From the NCBI GenBank assembly GCA_947176285.1, contig CAMWQF010000029.1, forward strand, positions 1 to 16,529: a stretch of DNA of 16,529 nucleotides, in the 5' to 3' direction. Source of the DNA: an uncultured Porphyromonadaceae bacterium (GTDB lineage Bacteria > Bacteroidota > Bacteroidia > Bacteroidales > Muribaculaceae). Positions 14,328-16,529 of this stretch are shown here, piece after piece; the stretch's first letter is position 1, and the number at the start of each line of letters is the position of its first letter. The position numbers and the translations under genes are program-made. The notes beneath the pieces were generated by a model, which saw nothing but the letters and a program-made list of their open reading frames with translations, made no database searches and was not told where the DNA came from.

Positions 14328-14950
14328 AAGGGGCAACATTTGTAGATCTTGACGGGACACTACTCACTGCCAACTCCATGCATATATTCATGCGCAGGCT
14401 GCCCTCGCTGCTATTGAAAAGGAGAGCTCCGGGAGCTGCCTTAAAGGCATTATGCAGAATAATTATGAGATATTTTCGAGCGATTGACCATCGAAATATG
14501 AAATGGAACCTTACCAAAATCGCTCGTAAACATCTTCTGGAAACCGATTGGGAAAGTTTGGCACACATTATGGCATCAACCATAAATCCCCTTGTCAAGG
14601 ATCTTGTGGACTCACGCAGAAAACTTGGATGCTCTACTTATATAGCCACAGCAGCGATAGAAGAATATGCGCTACCACTGTGCAACCTATTGGGATATGA
14701 TGGTGTGATAGCAACCAAATTTTCCGATGAAATCGAGAATTATGAGGAAATGAAGGGATATGCAAAGCATGACAACATCGAGCATTTTTTATCTAGCGAA
14801 CACCTGCGCCTTGAATCTTTCATAACGGATCATACAGACGATATCCCTACAGCCTCTGCATATCCGGGACTGACCATAGTGGTGAATCCGACACAAAAAA
14901 TAGCCGATCAATTCAGGGAAGTGGGAGTCACTCGCTATCTTTTAGAATAA
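14324..14950 (+). CDS. HAD-superfamily phosphatase (SerB-like subclass)
   Basis: A 208-residue HAD hydrolase, expected to remove a phosphate through an aspartyl-phosphate. Motif I is DLDGTL at 8-13 (nucleophile Asp8, acid/base Asp10), motif II is the IATAA segment with Thr109, a lysine near 144 is a candidate for motif III, and motif IV is TDHTDD at 168-173 (Asp169, Asp173). This order fits the HAD-IB, phosphoserine-phosphatase-like type with a helical cap (~15-90). I chose the ATG at 14324, which overlaps the PRTase stop as ATGA and puts the FVDLDGTL strand near the N-terminus. An in-frame ATG at 14300 would add 8 residues. A basic, hydrophobic segment at 20-60 is unusual. It is translationally coupled to the PRTase, so its substrate may be that enzyme's product. 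Its 3' end overlaps the convergent antiporter gene by 16 nt. Confidence 0.82.
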   Translation: MKGATFVDLDGTLLTANSMHIFMRRLPSLLLKRRAPGAALKALCRIIMRYFRAIDHRNMKWNLTKIARKHLLETDWESLAHIMASTINPLVKDLVDSRRKLGCSTYIATAAIEEYALPLCNLLGYDGVIATKFSDEIENYEEMKGYAKHDNIEHFLSSEHLRLESFITDHTDDIPTASAYPGLTIVVNPTQKIADQFREVGVTRYLLE

Positions 14951-16242
14951 CGTCTTGGGAAGAGGAACACTATCGAGAGGATAAGAGCGAGTCCGAGAGC
15001 CCAAGGATAATAAAGATATTGGAAAGGAGCCACCGGAGAGATTCCGGCAAGTGAAGTAGCGAGCAGAGTCTGGGCTCCATATGGGATCAGACATTGCACA
15101 ACGCATGAAGCGGAATCAAGAATTGAAGCGCTTTTCCGAGGATCTATCCCAAATCTATCTGAAATATCTTTAGCGAGTTTTCCCACAGTAATTATTGCTA
15201 CCGTATTATTAGCAGTGCATAGATTGACAATGCCTACCAATATTGCTAAAGTAGTTTGGGCTCCTCGCAAACCTGAAATTCTTGCAGTCAAGACATTAAG
15301 TATATATGTGATACCGCCACATGCCTTTATGACTCCAAGCATTCCGGATGCAAGAAGAGTGATTATTATTAATCCGCCCATTCCTTCAATGCCAGTACCT
15401 ACAAATCCTGCCATGTCAAGAAGGCTAATACCCTCAAACGCACCTAAAAGGACAGCGCAACCTATACCCAACGACAGCACCAGAGTGACATTGATCCCCA
15501 TAATTGCAGTCACAATCACCACAAGATAAGGAAGCATCAGCCAAGGATTGCCCGATTGATGAGTCTCAACAAGAGCCACTTCAGGGACGAAAATAATGTA
15601 ACACAATAGAGTGACAACAGCGGCAGGAAGTGCAATCCATAGGTTAACTTTAAATTTATCTTGCATCAGGCAACCTTGCGAACGGGTAGCCGCAATCGTA
15701 GTGTCGGAAATAAATGAGAGATTGTCGCCGAAAAAAGCACCCCCCAGCACCACACCGACAAAGAAAGCGACATTCCCTCCTTCAGCAGAAGCCAGTTCGG
15801 CAGCCAGAGGAGTAAGCGCAACCACAGTTCCAACGGAGGTGCCAATTGAGAACGAAATCAAGCAAGCCGCAACAAATAGCGTCGGGACAATATATTGAGG
15901 AGGGAAAATACTGATAGTGAAATTGACAGTGGCATCTACAGCACCAATCTCCTTTGCAATCGACGCGAATGCACCCGCCAGCACAAATATCCAAATCATG
16001 TAGATTATGTCGCTGTCAGCGGCGGCTTTCGAAAAGGTCTCAATCCTCTCTTTGAGTGGCTTGCCTCTATATATTACGATAGCCCACATTGACGCAACCA
16101 ACAGAGCGACAGATATAGGAATCTTATAAAAATCTCCGATTAATGCGGACACTACCACATAAAGAAGCAAAAAAACGATCATCGGAGAAAGGGCAAGCAG
16201 TCCTTTCTCCGGAGTCACCTTATAGTTATTGTCTTCACTCAT
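14935..16242 (-). CDS. nhaC: NhaC-family Na+/H+ antiporter
   Basis: A 435-residue inner-membrane protein with about 11-12 hydrophobic segments, of the NhaC-type sodium:proton antiporter family, which expels Na+ or similar cations in exchange for protons. The most telling stretch is GGAFFGDNLSFISDTTIA (167-184) followed by ATRSQG, containing the conserved Gly-Asp-Asn and Ser-Asp-Thr-Thr elements seen across the family. SFSIGTSVGTV (130-140) and the later NNTVAII segment also fit. Some relatives carry dicarboxylates or amino acids, so the cation role is by family. It lies 12 nt downstream of a gene cut by the window edge and probably shares its transcript. No promoter is visible in that gap. 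Confidence 0.88.
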   Translation of the reverse strand: MSEDNNYKVTPEKGLLALSPMIVFLLLYVVVSALIGDFYKIPISVALLVASMWAIVIYRGKPLKERIETFSKAAADSDIIYMIWIFVLAGAFASIAKEIGAVDATVNFTISIFPPQYIVPTLFVAACLISFSIGTSVGTVVALTPLAAELASAEGGNVAFFVGVVLGGAFFGDNLSFISDTTIAATRSQGCLMQDKFKVNLWIALPAAVVTLLCYIIFVPEVALVETHQSGNPWLMLPYLVVIVTAIMGINVTLVLSLGIGCAVLLGAFEGISLLDMAGFVGTGIEGMGGLIIITLLASGMLGVIKACGGITYILNVLTARISGLRGAQTTLAILVGIVNLCTANNTVAIITVGKLAKDISDRFGIDPRKSASILDSASCVVQCLIPYGAQTLLATSLAGISPVAPFQYLYYPWALGLALILSIVFLFPRRYSKR

Positions 16243-16254
16243 CTCAACACATTA

Positions 16255-16529
16255 TCATTTATTCTCTCCCGCCATGGACAGATTTGCCCGCGGAAATGCA
16301 TCGATAAAACTTCCGGGAGTGCAATTTGTTATTTTTGCCCCGATTTCATCGGCAAATCTTAATATCTGATGGTAGGATCTAAAAGCGATCATCATACTAT
16401 TAAGAATCTCATGAAGTTTATAGTTTTCATACAATCGGTCTATCCGCTTATGCTCCTTATCACTATCTTTATAGAAGTGATTGAGCACATACACCACATG
16501 ATTCTCTTCATCAACCCTTAGATCGCGAC
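16255..16529 (-). CDS. C-terminal part of a gene cut by the window edge; unidentified
   Basis: The frame is open from the window end (16529) to the stop at 16255, so this is the last ~90 residues of a longer protein rather than an 80-residue one starting at the GTG at 16495-16497. Visible features are VDEENHVVYVLNHFYKD, a Lys/Tyr-rich helix (YENYKLHEILNSMMIAFRSY) and an ending with ADEIGAKITNCTPGSFIDAFPRA. The pattern of a small-residue x-N-x-T-P-G-S followed by an aromatic/acidic tail recalls the C-termini of MptE/DUF115-like and sialyltransferase-like proteins, where an N-T/A-x-G-x segment follows a helix. I hold that resemblance loosely and give no name. It lies 12 nt upstream of the antiporter gene. 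Confidence 0.7.
   Translation of the reverse strand, partial: RDLRVDEENHVVYVLNHFYKDSDKEHKRIDRLYENYKLHEILNSMMIAFRSYHQILRFADEIGAKITNCTPGSFIDAFPRANLSMAGENK

Noticed and set aside
16255..16497. An independent 80-codon gene starting at a GTG
   Set aside because: The frame stays open to the window edge with plausible coding sequence upstream of the GTG, so a truncated larger gene is more likely.

Overview
The window looks like a chromosomal segment from an anaerobic gut-type member of the Bacteroidales. A Muribaculaceae- or Bacteroides-like organism is likely, but the exact family is inference. The reasons are three intergenic sites that match the Bacteroidetes promoter (TTTG, 20-21 nt spacer, TAnnTTTG), a large TonB-dependent receptor with an N-terminal carboxypeptidase-regulatory-like domain, lipoproteins with DUF5689- and DUF6359-type domains, a ferredoxin-dependent 2-oxoacid oxidoreductase with the gamma domain fused to alpha, and a rubredoxin. 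I see no tRNA, rRNA, CRISPR array, insertion sequence or phage gene.

Layout. (1) 131-3017, minus strand: korA-korB, a 2-oxoglutarate:ferredoxin oxidoreductase with its own promoter at 3059-3090. (2) 3162-12342, minus strand: six closely spaced co-directional genes. In transcription order they are deoC (deoxyribose-phosphate aldolase), a secreted endonuclease/exonuclease/phosphatase-fold protein, a TonB-dependent receptor, a one-domain DUF6359-like lipoprotein, a DUF5689 plus two-domain DUF6359-like lipoprotein, and a secreted endonuclease I. A good promoter lies just upstream of deoC. (3) 12515-12745, plus strand: a rubredoxin gene (55 codons) followed by a strong intrinsic terminator. (4) 12749-14950, plus strand: a promoter and three overlapping genes for a GT2 glycosyltransferase, a phosphoribosyltransferase and a HAD phosphatase. 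(5) 14935-16529, minus strand: an NhaC-family antiporter preceded by the 3' end of a gene cut by the window edge, convergent with and overlapping region 4.

The most interesting content is region 2. Read as one unit it could be a dedicated system for extracellular DNA: surface or secreted nucleases cut the DNA, surface lipoproteins with possible OB-like domains hold fragments, a SusD-less TonB-dependent receptor imports products, and deoC feeds deoxyribose 5-phosphate into central metabolism. The families and gene order are read from the sequence. The substrate (DNA or oligonucleotides) and the joint function are inference. The neighbouring korAB genes and rubredoxin are ordinary anaerobic redox metabolism.
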